A stretch of 64,000 nucleotides of DNA from Methanomassiliicoccaceae archaeon COG_1 (GTDB lineage: Archaea > Thermoplasmatota > Thermoplasmata > Methanomassiliicoccales > Methanomethylophilaceae), in assembly GCA_028561875.1 (NCBI GenBank), contig JAQQTI010000001.1, positions 606,313 through 670,312 of the forward strand, given 5' to 3'. A model generated the notes under the pieces. The model made no database searches. It was not told where the DNA came from and saw only the letters and a program-made list of their open reading frames with translations. The position numbers and the translations under genes are program-made. Shown here piece by piece: positions 19,329 to 29,200 of the stretch (positions within the stretch are counted from its first letter, which is position 1; each line of letters starts with the position of its first letter).

Positions 19329-19976
19329 ATGAAGTTCCTCGTGGTCACCGACCTGCATCAGAAGGCCTCCCGCATCCCCCGTCTGAACCGCATCGCCGAA
19401 TCTGAGGGCGCCGAGGCGGTCCTGTTCCTCGGCGACGTCACCGACATGGGCACCGCGGAGGACGCCCGGGTGATTCTTTCGCAGTTCGAGCGCCCGGTGT
19501 ACGTAATCCCCGGCAACTGCGACCCTCTGGACCTGCCGTCCTCCCTGGACGGCGTGGCGGTCGACATGCACGGGAGGGCCGCCGAGGTCGGCGGCATCCG
19601 CGTCGCCGGCCTAGGGGGGTCGAACGTCACCATCTTCGGGACCCCCTTCGAGCTGGACGAGGACACTATATACAGCAAGCTCAGGGCGGTGTCTGCACCC
19701 GGCATGCTCCTCATGGTCCACGCCCCCGCCCACGGCACCCTCGACCACATCCCGTCCGGGGCTTCGGTAGGAAGTCCCAGCATAGCACGGATCGTGCGGG
19801 AGTTTCGCCCCGTGGCGGTGCTCTCGGGGCACATCCACGAGGATATCGGCATAGTCGTCAAGGACGGCACGCTGTACATGAACCCCGGCCCGGCCATGGA
19901 CGGCTACTGCGCCGTGCTGGAGGTGGAGGGCGGGAAGGCCAGCGCCAGACTCGTCGCCCCCTCCGAATGCCCCTGA
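19329..19976 (+). CDS. Metallophosphoesterase
   Basis: A 215-residue calcineurin-like phosphoesterase with the dimetal motifs in order: DLHQ (about 8-11), FLGDVTD, PGNCDP (GNCD instead of the common GNHD), VHAPAHGT and SGHIHED. ATG 19329 is chosen because the protein then begins MKFLVVTDLH at the first beta strand; an in-frame ATG at 19290 would add 13 residues. It resembles the archaeal MPE group with GNCD motifs (YfcE/MJ0936-like), but the substrate is unknown. Confidence 0.85.
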   Translation: MKFLVVTDLHQKASRIPRLNRIAESEGAEAVLFLGDVTDMGTAEDARVILSQFERPVYVIPGNCDPLDLPSSLDGVAVDMHGRAAEVGGIRVAGLGGSNVTIFGTPFELDEDTIYSKLRAVSAPGMLLMVHAPAHGTLDHIPSGASVGSPSIARIVREFRPVAVLSGHIHEDIGIVVKDGTLYMNPGPAMDGYCAVLEVEGGKASARLVAPSECP

Positions 19977-19989
19977 GAGCGCCAGGAAC

Positions 19990-19998
19990 CTATAAATA
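19990..19998 (+). promoter_or_regulatory. TATA box of the S8e gene
   Basis: CTATAAATA lies 36 bases before the ATG at 20026, implying a very short leader. Confidence 0.6.
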
Positions 19999-20025
19999 CG
20001 ATACCCTGATTGGACTGTCGATAAC

Positions 20026-20403
20026 ATGGCCGTATGGCAGGGTAAATCTAGAAGGAAGCCCACGGGCGGCAGGTTCATCCTCGCCCGCAGCAAGAGAAGG
20101 TTCGAGATCAGCAGGGAGAAACAGAGCACCCGCCTCGGGGCCGAGAGCCACAAGGAATACCGCACCGCCGGCGGCGGCAAGAAGGTGGGGGTCCTCATCG
20201 CCGAGTACGCCAACGTCGTGGACAGGAAGGACAACTCCGTGAGGAGGGTCAGGATCCTCAACGTCTACGAGAACCCCGCGGACCCCAACTACGTCCAGCG
20301 CAACATCCTCAACAAGGGCGCCAAGATCAACACCGAGGCCGGCGACGCGGTCGTCACCAGCAGGCCCGGCCAGGACGGCGCCGTAAACGCCGTCCTCATC
20401 TGA
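20026..20403 (+). CDS. rps8e: 30S ribosomal protein S8e
   Basis: Archaeal/eukaryotic eS8, 125 residues. MAVWQGKSRRKPTGGRF, the TRLG region and NPADPNYVQRNILNKGAKI are family blocks. The C-terminus (SRPGQDGAVNAVLI) is complete. A TATA box sits just upstream. Confidence 0.96.
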   Translation: MAVWQGKSRRKPTGGRFILARSKRRFEISREKQSTRLGAESHKEYRTAGGGKKVGVLIAEYANVVDRKDNSVRRVRILNVYENPADPNYVQRNILNKGAKINTEAGDAVVTSRPGQDGAVNAVLI

Positions 20404-20488
20404 GCGCCCGCCGGACACGGCCATTGCCCGCCCCGTCCTTCCCGTTCCAAATTATTAATACCGCCCCGCCCATGGGGGAGCGATACCC

Positions 20489-20779
20489 ATGGCGTACGAC
20501 GAAGACACGGCCATCGTGCTGTGGCCCGAGTACTTCGATTCCAGGCTCTCCCGCTCCCGGGGCCGGAGGCTCCCGAGGCCTCTCTGCGTGGAGGACCCCT
20601 CGCTCGACATGATCTCCAAGGGGGCGGTCCTGCTCGACCTTGAGTTCGAGATCTGCGAGGACAAGTCCTATCCCAAGGACTGGCACACCAAGCGCGGCTG
20701 CGTCCGCGTCGAGAAGGGGAAGATGAAGAAGACGGAGATCCTCCCCGCGATAGGGAAGGTGCTGGTGCAGAACCAGTGA
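20489..20779 (+). CDS. srp19: Signal recognition particle 19 kDa protein
   Basis: SRP19 binds the SRP RNA and helps SRP54 assemble. The 96 residues show IVLWPEYFDSRLSRSRGRRL, the helix near PSLDMISKGAVLLDLEFE and HTKRGCVRVEKGKMKKTEIL. ATTATTAATA (20451-20460) is the likely promoter. The next gene starts 4 bases after the stop. Confidence 0.94.
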   Translation: MAYDEDTAIVLWPEYFDSRLSRSRGRRLPRPLCVEDPSLDMISKGAVLLDLEFEICEDKSYPKDWHTKRGCVRVEKGKMKKTEILPAIGKVLVQNQ

Positions 20780-20783
20780 TACC

Positions 20784-22205
20784 ATGATGACGCCCCTCGA
20801 CACGAAGGCCATGGACGCTAACTCCGAGGCCCTCGGGGTGGGCGCGGCGCGGCTAATGGGCAACGCCGGGAGGGCCGTCGCGGACCTCCTCTCGGAGAGG
20901 TACCCGGGCAGGAGGATCGTCTTCTTCTGCGGCCACGGCGACAACGGCGGCGACGGGTTCGCCGCCGCCTCGATGATGGAGGACGCGGACGTCGCGGTGT
21001 GCCTCATCGACCCCGCGGCGAAGATCCGTTCCGAGGCCGCGCTGACGTACTTCTACAAGCTCAGGTGCGGGCGGTCCGGCATGCCGTACGAGGGGGATTT
21101 CGACGTCCTCGTGGACTGCGGGCTGGGCACCGGCGCCAGCGGGAAGCTGCGGCCGCCGTACTCGGAGTTCGTGGACTTCGCGAACGGGTTCGGCGGCGAC
21201 GTGGTCTCCGTCGACGTCCCCACCGGGTTCGGCGGGGAGAAGTCGGTGAGGCCGAAGATCACCGTCACGATGCACGACGTCAAGGAGGGGATGGACGAGG
21301 TGAGCTGCGGCGAGATCGTGGTCGCGGACATCGGCATGCCGGAGGACGCGTGGAGGTTCACCGGCCCCGGGGACATGCTCCGCTACCCCGTGCCCTCCGA
21401 CGACTCGCACAAGGGCGACAACGGCCGGCTGCTGATCGTCGGCGGCGGGCCGTACTGCGGCGCCCCCGCCCTGTCCGGACTCGCCGCGCTGCGGTGCGGG
21501 GTGGATACGGTGACGATCGCCACCCCCGAGTCCGGATACGGCGAGACGGCCTCTTTCAGCCCCGTGTTCGTGATGAAGAGGCTGAAGGGGGAGGCCGCAA
21601 CGGACGCCCATCTCGACGAGGTCCTCGGATACGCGGAGGGGTGCGACGCGGTTCTCGTCGGTCCAGGCATCGGCAGGGGCGAGGGCACGCAGAGACTCGT
21701 AAGGGCGCTCTGCGACGGATTGGACAGGCCCACCGTCGTCGACGCCGACGGCCTTTTCGCGCTCGGGGATTCGTTCGCCGCGAAGAGGGGCGGGCTGGTC
21801 CTCACCCCGCACCGCGGCGAGTTCGCGGGGCTCGGAGGGAGGGACGCGGAGTCGCTCGCGAGGAGGACGGGATGCACGGTGCTCCTCAAAGGGAGGGAGG
21901 ACGTCATCTCGGACGGGAAGAGGACGAGGCGCAACCGCACGGGCTGCGCCGGCATGACCGGCGCGGGCACGGGCGACGTGCTCGCGGGCATCGTCGCGGG
22001 GCTGATGGCGAAGGGCGTGCCGCCGTTCGACGCCGCCTGCCTCGGGGCCTACATCTCCGGCAAGGCCGGGGAGTACGCCTTCGGCAAGAGGTCCTACGGG
22101 ATGACCGCCACCGACGTCGTGGAGAGGATCCCCAAGGTCCTTAGGAAGGGACTCAGCGAGAGGCGCCGATGGATCTCCAGCCCGTGCCGGGTTTCCCCGC
22201 GCTGA
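20784..22205 (+). CDS. nnr: Bifunctional NAD(P)HX epimerase/dehydratase
   Basis: Repairs damaged NAD(P)H hydrates. Residues 1-200 are the YjeF-N epimerase domain (MDANSEALGVGAARLMGNAG, FFCGHGDNGGDGFAAA, VDVPTGF). Residues 205-460 are the ribokinase-like ADP/ATP-dependent dehydratase (HKGDNGRLLIVGGG, VLVGPGIGRG, TPHRGEFAGL, CAGMTGAGTGDVLAGIVAG). 473 residues is normal for the fused form. The 3' end overlaps the next gene by 37 bases. Confidence 0.93.
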   Translation: MMTPLDTKAMDANSEALGVGAARLMGNAGRAVADLLSERYPGRRIVFFCGHGDNGGDGFAAASMMEDADVAVCLIDPAAKIRSEAALTYFYKLRCGRSGMPYEGDFDVLVDCGLGTGASGKLRPPYSEFVDFANGFGGDVVSVDVPTGFGGEKSVRPKITVTMHDVKEGMDEVSCGEIVVADIGMPEDAWRFTGPGDMLRYPVPSDDSHKGDNGRLLIVGGGPYCGAPALSGLAALRCGVDTVTIATPESGYGETASFSPVFVMKRLKGEAATDAHLDEVLGYAEGCDAVLVGPGIGRGEGTQRLVRALCDGLDRPTVVDADGLFALGDSFAAKRGGLVLTPHRGEFAGLGGRDAESLARRTGCTVLLKGREDVISDGKRTRRNRTGCAGMTGAGTGDVLAGIVAGLMAKGVPPFDAACLGAYISGKAGEYAFGKRSYGMTATDVVERIPKVLRKGLSERRRWISSPCRVSPR

Positions 22206-22984
22206 GGATGGGCGATTCGCTCGTCATCGGCGACCTGCACATCGGCATCGAGGCGCACATGGGCGCGAGGGGCGTGCACCTGGCCTCGCGCACCGACGAC
22301 ATGTTCGACGCCGTCCGCAGCGCGGCTGGGTCGGACGTCGACCGCATAATCATGCTCGGCGACGTGAAGGACTCCGTGCCCGGCTCGACCAAGCAGGAGT
22401 ACCGCGAGATACCGGTGTTCTGCGACCGTCTGCTCGACGCGTTCTCCGAGGTCTGCATCGTGCGCGGGAACCACGACACCTCCATAGAGGAGTTCGTCCC
22501 CGGGAGGGTGAGGGTGCACCCAGCGTCGGGGGCGGTGATCGACGGCGTCGGCCTCGCGCACGGGCATACGTGGCCCTCGGGGGAGGTGATGTCGCAGAGG
22601 ACGCTCGTGCTCGGCCACGAGCACCCCACCGTGCTGTTCAGGGACGGCGTCGGGGCGCGCGCCTCCGAGCCCTGCTGGATGCGCGGGAGGTTCGCGGATT
22701 CCGAGGATTCCAGATACGCCAGGCTGCCCGAGGAGTTCATCGTGGTGCCGGCGTTCAACCGCCTGCTCGGCGGGTCCCCGATGAACGTCGAGGGCTCCGA
22801 TTTCCTCGGGCCCGTCCTCAACTCCGGCATCGTGGACGTAAACGGGGCGCACATCTACCTGCTCGACGGGGTCGACCTCGGGAGGAGGGGGGACCTGATG
22901 GTGAGGGACCGCAGGTACGAGGGGTGGAACGACCGCGAGGACGCGCCGCGCCGCGCGTCCCTCCGGGGCCCCCAGAAGAGGTAA
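22169..22984 (+). CDS. Archaeal metallophosphoesterase (MJ0037-like)
   Basis: A 271-residue phosphoesterase with GDLHIGIE, IIMLGDVKD, VRGNHDTS, GLAHGHTWPS and LGHEHPTV, the full dimetal set. The conserved MRGRF and VPAFNRLLGGSPMN blocks are typical of the archaeal MJ0037 type, whose substrate is not settled. The ATG at 22169 lies inside nnr, so translational coupling is likely. The C-terminal tail is Arg-rich. Confidence 0.85.
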   Translation: MDLQPVPGFPALRMGDSLVIGDLHIGIEAHMGARGVHLASRTDDMFDAVRSAAGSDVDRIIMLGDVKDSVPGSTKQEYREIPVFCDRLLDAFSEVCIVRGNHDTSIEEFVPGRVRVHPASGAVIDGVGLAHGHTWPSGEVMSQRTLVLGHEHPTVLFRDGVGARASEPCWMRGRFADSEDSRYARLPEEFIVVPAFNRLLGGSPMNVEGSDFLGPVLNSGIVDVNGAHIYLLDGVDLGRRGDLMVRDRRYEGWNDREDAPRRASLRGPQKR

Positions 22985-23021
22985 GGGGTTTGAAAAGGGG
23001 GCTTGCGCCCCCGTTTCGGCA

Positions 23022-24539
23022 TCAGCCCCGGGTGACGGTGTCGTACAGGGAGCCGTCCGCGTTCCTGATCTCCGCAGTCAGGGGCATCTGGCCGGGGAGG
23101 CTGTGGGTGGCGCAGGAGTTGCAGGGGTCGTAGGCCCTGAAGGCCATCTCCACCATGTTGAGGAGCCCGGGGGAGACCTCGAAGTTGTGGATCAGGCCCT
23201 TGGCGACCTTCGCGACGTCCATGCACATCGGCCCGTTGTTGTTCGTGGTCCCGACGACCAGGTTGCAGGAGGTGACGATCCCGTTCTCGTCGCAGGTGTA
23301 GTCGTGGGTCAGGGTCCCGCGGGGGGCCTCGACGCATCCGACGCCGCGTCCCCCGGGGATGAGGTCGTACTGCTTGATGTTCGGGTCGGTCAGCCTGTCG
23401 CTGAAGGCGTCCTCCTTGAGCTTCTCGGCGCAGTAGAGTATCTCAATCAGCCTCGCCCAGTGGGTGGCGAGGGAGAACTGCACCGGGACGCCGGTGTCCT
23501 TCACGCCGAGGACCTCCCTGAACTCCCTCAGGGCCTCGTCGGCGAGGGGGGTCGGAAGGTCCTTGGACACGTTCATCCTGCTGAGGGGGGTGGCGCGGTA
23601 TATCCCGCTCTCGGGCCCGTCGACAAGGCCCTTGTAGCCGGGTTTCTTCAGGTAGGGGAACTTCTCGTACGACCAGGGCTCGGACGCCTCGGCGATGTGG
23701 TCGAGGTAGTCGAAGGGGTCGTACTTGTCGGCCTCCTTGCCCTTCTGGTCGACGACCCTGACCTTCCCGTCGTGGAAGTCGGCCTGGTCCCTGTCGTTCA
23801 CGAGCCCCATCATGTAGGTCTCGTGGTAGTACAGGTCCTTGTTGGTGATGATGTCCACGTACTCCTTGTTCCCGAGGACCACGTCGTGGAAGATCTTGAG
23901 GGAGGTCTGGGCGAATCCGACGAGCCCGTCGGTGTACCCCTGGATCTCCTTCGCCTCGTCCTTGCTGATGGCGTGGGTCACGCCGCCGGGGACGCCCATC
24001 ACGGGGTGGGTCGCCTTGCCGCCGATGATCGCCTGGATCCTCTGCGCGTGGGCGCGGGCCTGGAGGACGGCGGTGCCGGTCTCGAGGCCGACGGCGGCCA
24101 CCACCCCGAGGACGTTCCTCTGGGCGGCGGGTGCCGCCGGGCCGCACACGAAGTCGCCCGCGGCGAGCGCGTAGAAGTGCGCGATGTGCGAGTGGATGAA
24201 GTGGGCCTGGTAGAACGTGTCCCTGATGTGGTACGCGGCCTCGGTGGGCTTGGCGCCGTAGCACCCGTCGATCGCCTTGGTGGACGCGAGGTGGTGCGCG
24301 CCGGGGCAGACGCCGCAGAGCCTCGCGGTGATCTGGTTCAGCTCGGTGACCCTTCTGCCGATGCAGAATCTTTCGAATCCCCTCACCTCGGGGACCTGCC
24401 AGTACGCGGCCTGGACGTCCCCGCTGTCGTCAAGGAATATCTCGATCTTGCCGTGGCCCTCGAGGCGCGTGATGGGGTCGACGGTGATCCTCTTCTCGCT
24501 TGTCTTCTTCTTCTCGTCCCAAATGATAGGTCCTGCCAT
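23022..24539 (-). CDS. mvhA: F420-non-reducing [NiFe] hydrogenase, large subunit
   Basis: Catalytic subunit that oxidises H2 and feeds electrons through MvhG and MvhD to HdrA. The 505 residues hold both Ni-binding motifs: RLCGVCPGAHH near residue 73 and DPCNSCATH near the C-terminus. After the last His come 26 residues that would be removed by a maturation protease. ATG 24539 is preferred over an in-frame GTG at 24548 because AAGGAG then sits at proper ribosome-binding distance. It is the last gene of hdrA-mvhD-mvhG-mvhA. Confidence 0.96.
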   Translation of the reverse strand: MAGPIIWDEKKKTSEKRITVDPITRLEGHGKIEIFLDDSGDVQAAYWQVPEVRGFERFCIGRRVTELNQITARLCGVCPGAHHLASTKAIDGCYGAKPTEAAYHIRDTFYQAHFIHSHIAHFYALAAGDFVCGPAAPAAQRNVLGVVAAVGLETGTAVLQARAHAQRIQAIIGGKATHPVMGVPGGVTHAISKDEAKEIQGYTDGLVGFAQTSLKIFHDVVLGNKEYVDIITNKDLYYHETYMMGLVNDRDQADFHDGKVRVVDQKGKEADKYDPFDYLDHIAEASEPWSYEKFPYLKKPGYKGLVDGPESGIYRATPLSRMNVSKDLPTPLADEALREFREVLGVKDTGVPVQFSLATHWARLIEILYCAEKLKEDAFSDRLTDPNIKQYDLIPGGRGVGCVEAPRGTLTHDYTCDENGIVTSCNLVVGTTNNNGPMCMDVAKVAKGLIHNFEVSPGLLNMVEMAFRAYDPCNSCATHSLPGQMPLTAEIRNADGSLYDTVTRG

Positions 24540-24556
24540 TTTGATCACTCCTTCAA

Positions 24557-25759
24557 TCAGGCCCTCCCCTCGGACACGGACCTGGTAATCTGAGCCTTCC
24601 CGAGCGTGAACGCGTAGAAGTAGCCGAGCGGGTCCTTGACCTGCATCATGATTTCGGCGATCTTCGACTCGTCCATGGTCGGGTCGTCATCCAGGACGGG
24701 GAACAGGGAGGCGACCGCGCTGAGGGCGCTGGCGCCGTGCTCCTGCACGAACTGGGTCGGCCCGTAGCATCCGCGGCAGGGCTGGCCGACGATGGTGCAG
24801 CGGGCGTTGCAGCCGCCGACGGTGGCCGGGCCCATGCAGAGGATGCCCTGGTCCATCAGGCACTTCCCGGGGTCGACGTCGACCTGATAGGGCTCGTAGA
24901 TCTTGGTGAGGGGCTTGTACTCCTTGACCCTCGGGCACTCGTCGCAGAGACACTTGGCGGTGACCCCTATCTCGGTGCCCTTCGGCGGGAGGGCGACCCC
25001 GTTGTACACGAAGTCGACGACGGCCTTAAGCAGGTGGGAGATGGACTCCTGCAGCGGGGGGCACCCGGGGATGTAGTAGTCCACGTCGATGACCTGGTCG
25101 AGGGTCTTCACGGTGTCGTACAGGACCGGCAGGGTGAGGACGCCCTCGGGGGCCCGGTAGGAGGTGACCGGCACCTGCGGCTTGCCCTTGTGGTATTCCG
25201 CCTGGAAGCTCTTCGAGGTGGGGGTCTTGGTGTACACGTAGTCCAGTATCTCGTCCTTACCCCCGGGCACGAGGTTCGCCAGAGCGGGGGACCCGCCGAA
25301 GCAGGCGCAGGTCCCGTAGGAGACCACGATGGCGGACTTCCGCCTGAGCAGCTTCACCATGTGCTCGTTCTCGGTGTTCCTGATGGCGCCGTTGATGATG
25401 GACACGGTGATGCCGGTCCCGTCGGGGAGGGCCTCGATGTCCTTCTCCTTGCCGTCGACCGCGATGGGCCACATGACGATGTTGGCGAACTGGGCGATGG
25501 TCAGGACCCTCTCGTTGGTGTCGAGGATGGAGACGTCGCAGCCCCCGCATCCGGCGGCCCAGTAGATGGCGAGGTTGATCTTGCCGCCCTTCGGCTCGGG
25601 CGGCAGGAGCTCGCCGAGGTCGGCGAAGGGGTACACCTCGGGGGAGAAGTCCCCGGCCGGCTTGGGCGCGGCCGCGCCCTTCTTGGCCGCGGCGGCCTCC
25701 TTCTCCTTCTTCGGCTTCCCGGGGCCCTCCTTCTTCTTGAAGAAATCGAAGAAACCCAT
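24557..25759 (-). CDS. mvhG: F420-non-reducing [NiFe] hydrogenase, small subunit
   Basis: Small subunit carrying Fe-S clusters that conduct electrons from MvhA. CGGCDVSILDTNE, SYGTCACFGG and CRGCYGPTQ are cluster-ligand regions; GGCNARCTIVGQPC is also present. The protein is 400 residues, with an unusual N-terminal extension of about 45 residues rich in Lys, Ala and Pro (MGFFDFFKKKEGPGKPKKEK) before the conserved start near ADLGELLPPEP. Archaeal MvhG is usually nearer 300 residues. AGGAGG before ATG 25759 overlaps the end of mvhD. Confidence 0.94.
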   Translation of the reverse strand: MGFFDFFKKKEGPGKPKKEKEAAAAKKGAAAPKPAGDFSPEVYPFADLGELLPPEPKGGKINLAIYWAAGCGGCDVSILDTNERVLTIAQFANIVMWPIAVDGKEKDIEALPDGTGITVSIINGAIRNTENEHMVKLLRRKSAIVVSYGTCACFGGSPALANLVPGGKDEILDYVYTKTPTSKSFQAEYHKGKPQVPVTSYRAPEGVLTLPVLYDTVKTLDQVIDVDYYIPGCPPLQESISHLLKAVVDFVYNGVALPPKGTEIGVTAKCLCDECPRVKEYKPLTKIYEPYQVDVDPGKCLMDQGILCMGPATVGGCNARCTIVGQPCRGCYGPTQFVQEHGASALSAVASLFPVLDDDPTMDESKIAEIMMQVKDPLGYFYAFTLGKAQITRSVSEGRA

Positions 25760-25761
25760 GC

Positions 25762-26226
25762 TCAGGCCTCCTGATGGGCGATGCCCTCGTTGGCGGTCAT
25801 CTCCTCGTTCTTCTTGGACTTGATCGGCGAGGGGCCGAGGGCCCTGATCTGCTCGACGAAGTCGGTCATCGTGTGCTGGAACTTCTCCCCCTCGGAGGCC
25901 GACACCCAGGCGAGGCCGAGCCTCTTGGGGTCGAATCCGTACTGCTCGAGGACGGTCCTGAGGAGGGCGATCCTCCTCCTGCACCGGTAGTTCCCGCCGA
26001 TGTAGTGGCAGTCCGCAGGGTGGCATCCGACGACGATGACGCCGTCGACGCCCTTGGAGAACGCCCTGAGGACGAACTCGGGGTCGATCCTCGCGCTGCA
26101 CATGGTCCTGATGATGCGGAAGTTGGTGGGCATCTGCATCCTAGCCACCCCCGCCGTGTCGGCGCCCGCGTAGGAGCACCAGTTGCAGCAGAAGGTTATG
26201 ATGAGGGGTTCGAAATCTTCGGCCAT
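25762..26226 (-). CDS. mvhD: F420-non-reducing hydrogenase/Hdr electron-transfer subunit
   Basis: MvhD is the [2Fe-2S] protein that links the hydrogenase to HdrA. The 154 residues begin MAEDFEPLIITFCCNWCSYA and include RIDPEFVLRAFSKGVDGVIV and GCHPADCHYIGGNYRCRRR, with the expected cluster Cys. The ATG at 26226 follows AAGGAGTG. There are only 5 bases from the hdrA stop and 2 bases to the mvhG start, so this is one operon. Confidence 0.95.
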   Translation of the reverse strand: MAEDFEPLIITFCCNWCSYAGADTAGVARMQMPTNFRIIRTMCSARIDPEFVLRAFSKGVDGVIVVGCHPADCHYIGGNYRCRRRIALLRTVLEQYGFDPKRLGLAWVSASEGEKFQHTMTDFVEQIRALGPSPIKSKKNEEMTANEGIAHQEA

Positions 26227-26231
26227 TCTTA

Positions 26232-29200
26232 TCACTCCTTTACAGAGGCTTCGTCGAGCAGAGCGTCGATCTCGGCGATGATCTGCTTGTTCCTGAATCC
26301 TCTCTGTTCCATCGCGCCGGACGGGCAGGCCGCGACGCAGCAGCCGCATCCCTTGCACAGACCGGGGTTGACGCTGGCGACGGGCCTGCCCTCCTCGTTC
26401 TGGACGATGGTGATCGCATTGTACTCGCAGCAGGCGACGCAGGTCGCGCAGCCCTCGCAGACGGACGGGTTGGCGACGGACGCGATGATCCCCTCGGAGA
26501 CGAAGGAGTCCTTGCTGATGTAGGTGAGCATCCTTGCGGCGGCTCCGGACCCCTGGGCGATGCACTCGTCCATGAACTTGGGCCAGTGCGCGGTGCCGGC
26601 GACGAACACGCCCTCGGTGGCGAAGTCGAGCGGCCTGAGCTTCTGGTGGGCCTCGAAGTAGAAGCCGTCCTTGCTCAGCGGGACCTTCACCATGATGGCG
26701 AGCCTCTCCTTCTCCTCGCGCTCCGGGGCGATCCCGGTGCTGAGGACTAGGGTGTCGACGGGGATGGAGACCTCGGCGCCGAGGGTGGTGTCGTAGGCCT
26801 TCACGGACTTGCCGTCGTACTCGGGCAGCGCGCTGTCCTCGGGGCGCTTGAGGAACCTGACGCCCATCTGCGAGGCCCTGTAGTACAGGTCCTCGCGGAA
26901 GCCGTAGGTCCTGATGTCCTTGTGGATGATCGAGACGTTCGCCGTGGGGTTCTGCATCTTGATCTTGATCGCGTTGCGGAGGGCGGAGGCGCAACAGACG
27001 CGGGAGCAGTAGGCCACCTTGTCGTTCCTGGACCCGACGCACTGGATGAACACGACGTTCTCGCCCTTGAACCTGCCGGCCTCGAGCTCGCACTCGACAT
27101 CGATCTGTGTCTTGACCTTCCCGTCCCGGCCGTAGCCGTACTCGGTGGGCTGGTAGCGGGCGGCCCCGACGGCGAAGAGGATGGCCCCGACGGGGATCTC
27201 CTTCCCGTCCTCGAGCTGCACGGTGAAGTTGCCGACGAACCCGGGGATCGCCTTGATCTTCGCGCCCTTGTAGACGGTGATCCTCTTGCACGCCTCGACC
27301 TTCCTGATGGTCGCGGCGAGGAAGTCGCTGACGGCGACGCCGTCCTCCTTGAAGTTGAAGTTCCTCGCGAAGCCCCCGAGCTCCTTGTCCCTCTCGAAGA
27401 GGTGGACCGGGATGCCCTGCGCGGCGATGTCGAGCGCGGCGGTCATCCCGGTGATCCCGCCGCCGACGACGGCAGCGGCCTGGGTGATCGGGATGTTGGT
27501 GCCCTGTAGGGGCTCCAGCAGGCAGGCCTTGGAGATGGCCATCCTGACGAGGTCCTTGGACTTCTTCGTGGCGGCCTCGGGGGAGTGCATGTGGATCCAC
27601 GAGCACTGGTCCCTGATGTTCGCCATGTTGTAGAGGTACATGTTGAGCCCGCCGTTCCTGCAAGCCTCCCTGAAGAGGGGCTCGTGGGTCCTGGGGGTGC
27701 AGGAGGCGACGACGACCCTGTTGAGGTCGTGGGTCTTGATGGCCTCGGAAATCGCGTTCAGGGTGTCCTGGGCGCAGGCGTACTTCGTCTCCTCGGCGAG
27801 GACGACGTGCGGGAGGGTCTTCACGTACTCGACGACGCCGGGCACGTCGACCACGGACCCGATGTTTATGCCGCAGTGGCACACCCAGACGCCGATGCGG
27901 GGCTCCTTGCCCTCGACGTCCTTCTCGGGCGGGTACTCCTTGGGCTTGCAGGGCACGAAATCCTTGTCGTTGACGACATAGGCGCCGGCCTTGGCGGCGG
28001 CCCCGGAGGCCTCGGCGACGGAGGTCGGGATGTCCTTCGGGGCGGCGAACGCACCGGTGACGAATACGCCCTTCCTGGTGGTCTCGAGGGGCTGGTACAC
28101 GGTGGTCCTGGCGAAGCCGTACTCGTTCAGGTCTATGCCGATCACGTCGGCGGTTTCCTGGGCCCCATCGGGGGAGACCAGGCCGACGGACAGGACGACC
28201 AGGTCGTAGGTCTTGGACTGGGGGTTGTTCTCGGCGTCGGTGTAGTTGACGGTGACCTGCTTGGTCACGGGGTCCTCCTCGACGTTGGAGACGCGGGCGC
28301 CCCTGTGCATGCCGATGCCGTACTCGTCCTCGCATCTGTGGATGTAGTTCTCGAACTCCTTACCGTAGGACCTGATGTCCATGTAGTAGATGTCCTCGTC
28401 CACATCGCCGTGCTCCTTGGTGATCATGGCCTGCTTCGCCGCGTACATGCAGCACACCGAGGAGCAGTACTGCTTCCATCCCTTCTTGTGGGACCTGGAG
28501 CCGCAGCACTGGATCCACGCGATGGACTTGGGGGCCTTCTCGGTGGTCCCCTTCTGCACGGCGCCGAACTTGTCCTTGGATATGGTGGAAGGGATCGGGG
28601 TGTGCCCGTCGAACGGACCGGCGGAGCCCATGAGCCTCTCGAACTCGATTGAGGTGACGACGTTGGCGAACCTGCCGTATCCGTACTCGGCGGCCTCGGA
28701 GGCGTCCCATACGTTGAACCCGGTGGCGACGATGATGGAGCCGATGTCGAGGACGACGTCCTCGGGCTTCTCGTCGTAGTGAATCGCGTTCTTCTGGCAG
28801 GTTTTCGCGCAGACTCCGCACTTGCCGTTGATGATCATCTTGCAGAAGTCGGGGTCGATCAAGGCTACGCGGGGGACGGCCTGTGAGTGGGGGATGTAGA
28901 TCGCCCTTCTCGTGGTCAGGTTGTACTCGTACTCGTTGGGGATGCCCTTCGTAGGGCACTTCGCGACGCAGTCGCCGCAGGCGGTGCACGCGGTCGGGTC
29001 GACGTACCTCGGCTTCTTCAGAACGGTGACTTTGAAGTTTCCGGCCTCCCCGTCCACCCTCTTGACCTCGTGGTAGGTCATCATGGTGATGTTCGGGTGC
29101 CCGTTCACGTCCGCCATCTTGGGCGAGAGAATGCAGGCCGAACAGTCGTTGGTGGGGAACGTCTTGTCCAGGCTGCACATCACGCCACCGATCGAAGCAC

